A stretch of 31,844 nucleotides of DNA from Polysphondylium violaceum (taxonomy: Eukaryota > Evosea > Eumycetozoa > Dictyosteliales > Dictyosteliaceae). Each line of letters opens with the position of its first letter. Positions within the stretch are counted from its first letter, which is position 1. A program made the translations under genes and the position numbers. The DNA is taken from NCBI GenBank assembly GCA_000277445.1, contig AJWJ01000262.1, forward strand, positions 1 through 31,844. Direction: 5' to 3'. The notes beneath the pieces were generated by a model that saw nothing but the letters and a program-made list of their open reading frames with translations, was not told where the DNA came from and ran no database searches. Below, piece after piece: positions 31,486-31,844 of the stretch.

Positions 31486-31844
31486 ATTATTGTATATAAT
31501 ATATAATATATAACTAATGCGCTCTTTATCTGTGGTGCTAGTTGTATGTGTGTACTATTATATATGTATCTATATAATATATAGTTAACAAACTATGTCT
31601 AACTATGTATGGGTGTAAAAACTATATATATTTATTACTATGCTCTTGTGATACTATTTTTTTATTATTATTTCTATATATTTGTATTTATTCTTTTTTT
31701 TCTTCTTCTTCTTCACACTAGAGAGATAGTATGTGTTAATATTAAGAAGTTTTTGTTGTTGGGAAAAAAGTATTGTGTGGGGGGTGAGTGTGAGAAAAAA
31801 AAATTCAAAAAAAATTCAAAAAAAAACCACCATTCCTTATAAAA
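31486..31844. other. Upstream region of DET1
   Basis: AT-rich, with TATAT alternations just upstream of the start, a T-run near 31690 and A-rich repeats (TTCAAAAAAA) at 31800-31828. A G-rich patch, TGTGTGGGGGGTGAGTGTG at 31774-31792, resembles a G-box and lies about 290 bp before the DET1 start. No gene is supported. A 77-codon + strand ORF here is low-complexity. Confidence 0.5.
31774..31792 (+). promoter_or_regulatory. G-box-like patch upstream of DET1
   Basis: A GT/G-rich block in otherwise A/T-rich DNA resembles the G-box bound by GBF in D. discoideum developmental promoters. It may belong to DET1 (leftward) or to a gene beyond the right edge. The assignment is by resemblance only. Confidence 0.27.

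Noticed and set aside
1-31844. Mobile elements, virus-like elements, tRNA genes or CRISPR arrays
   Set aside because: No reverse transcriptase, integrase, transposase or capsid-like ORF, terminal repeats, cloverleaf with A/B boxes, or spaced direct repeats was seen.

Overview
The window looks like nuclear DNA of a social amoeba (dictyostelid). It has short AT-rich GT-AG introns (59 to 102 nt), T-runs in front of start codons, homopolymer Asn/Gln/Thr/Ser tracts inside conserved proteins, and tight gene spacing. Coding G+C seems higher than I would expect for D. discoideum, so a relative such as a Heterostelium, Cavenderia or Tieghemostelium type is more likely. That species guess is inference. 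I see no tRNA or rRNA gene, CRISPR array or transposon.

Layout. Bases 1-208 may hold the last two exons of a gene cut by the left edge. From 209 to 1250 is a long AT-rich flank with CA-rich boxes. A three-exon heterotrimeric G-protein alpha gene (1251-2546, +) follows, then a three-exon gene for BLOC-1 subunit 6/pallidin (2969-3755, +). It converges, 87 bp apart, on a very large gene (3843-14518, -; 3538 aa) for an RNF213-like AAA+ protein, here called copy A. Next is a small zinc-binding-type gene with RING-like and B-box-like cysteine spacing (15191-15856, +), and behind it a decayed partial duplicate (about 15969-16265). A second giant RNF213-like gene, copy B (16500 to about 27382, -; more than 3600 aa), follows. 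The window ends with a two-exon DET1 homologue (27850-31485, -) swollen by low-complexity sequence.

The most interesting part is 3843-27382. It is a tandem pair of RNF213-type dynein-like AAA+ proteins, neither with a visible RING or RZ zinc finger, flanking a small RING/B-box-like gene. Copy B keeps the Walker A, Walker B and sensor-1 residues of both central AAA modules. Copy A keeps the P-loops but has substitutions in both Walker B acidic pairs and both sensor-1 asparagines. In an earlier AAA-like module the situation is reversed: copy A has a good P-loop and copy B has lost it. Copy A also ends in a region that resembles a degenerate AIG1/GIMAP-type G domain. RNF213 is an antimicrobial ubiquitin ligase in vertebrates and GIMAP/AIG1 GTPases are immune GTPases. 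A role in handling intracellular microbes in a bacterivorous amoeba is a reasonable hypothesis, but nothing in the sequence proves it.
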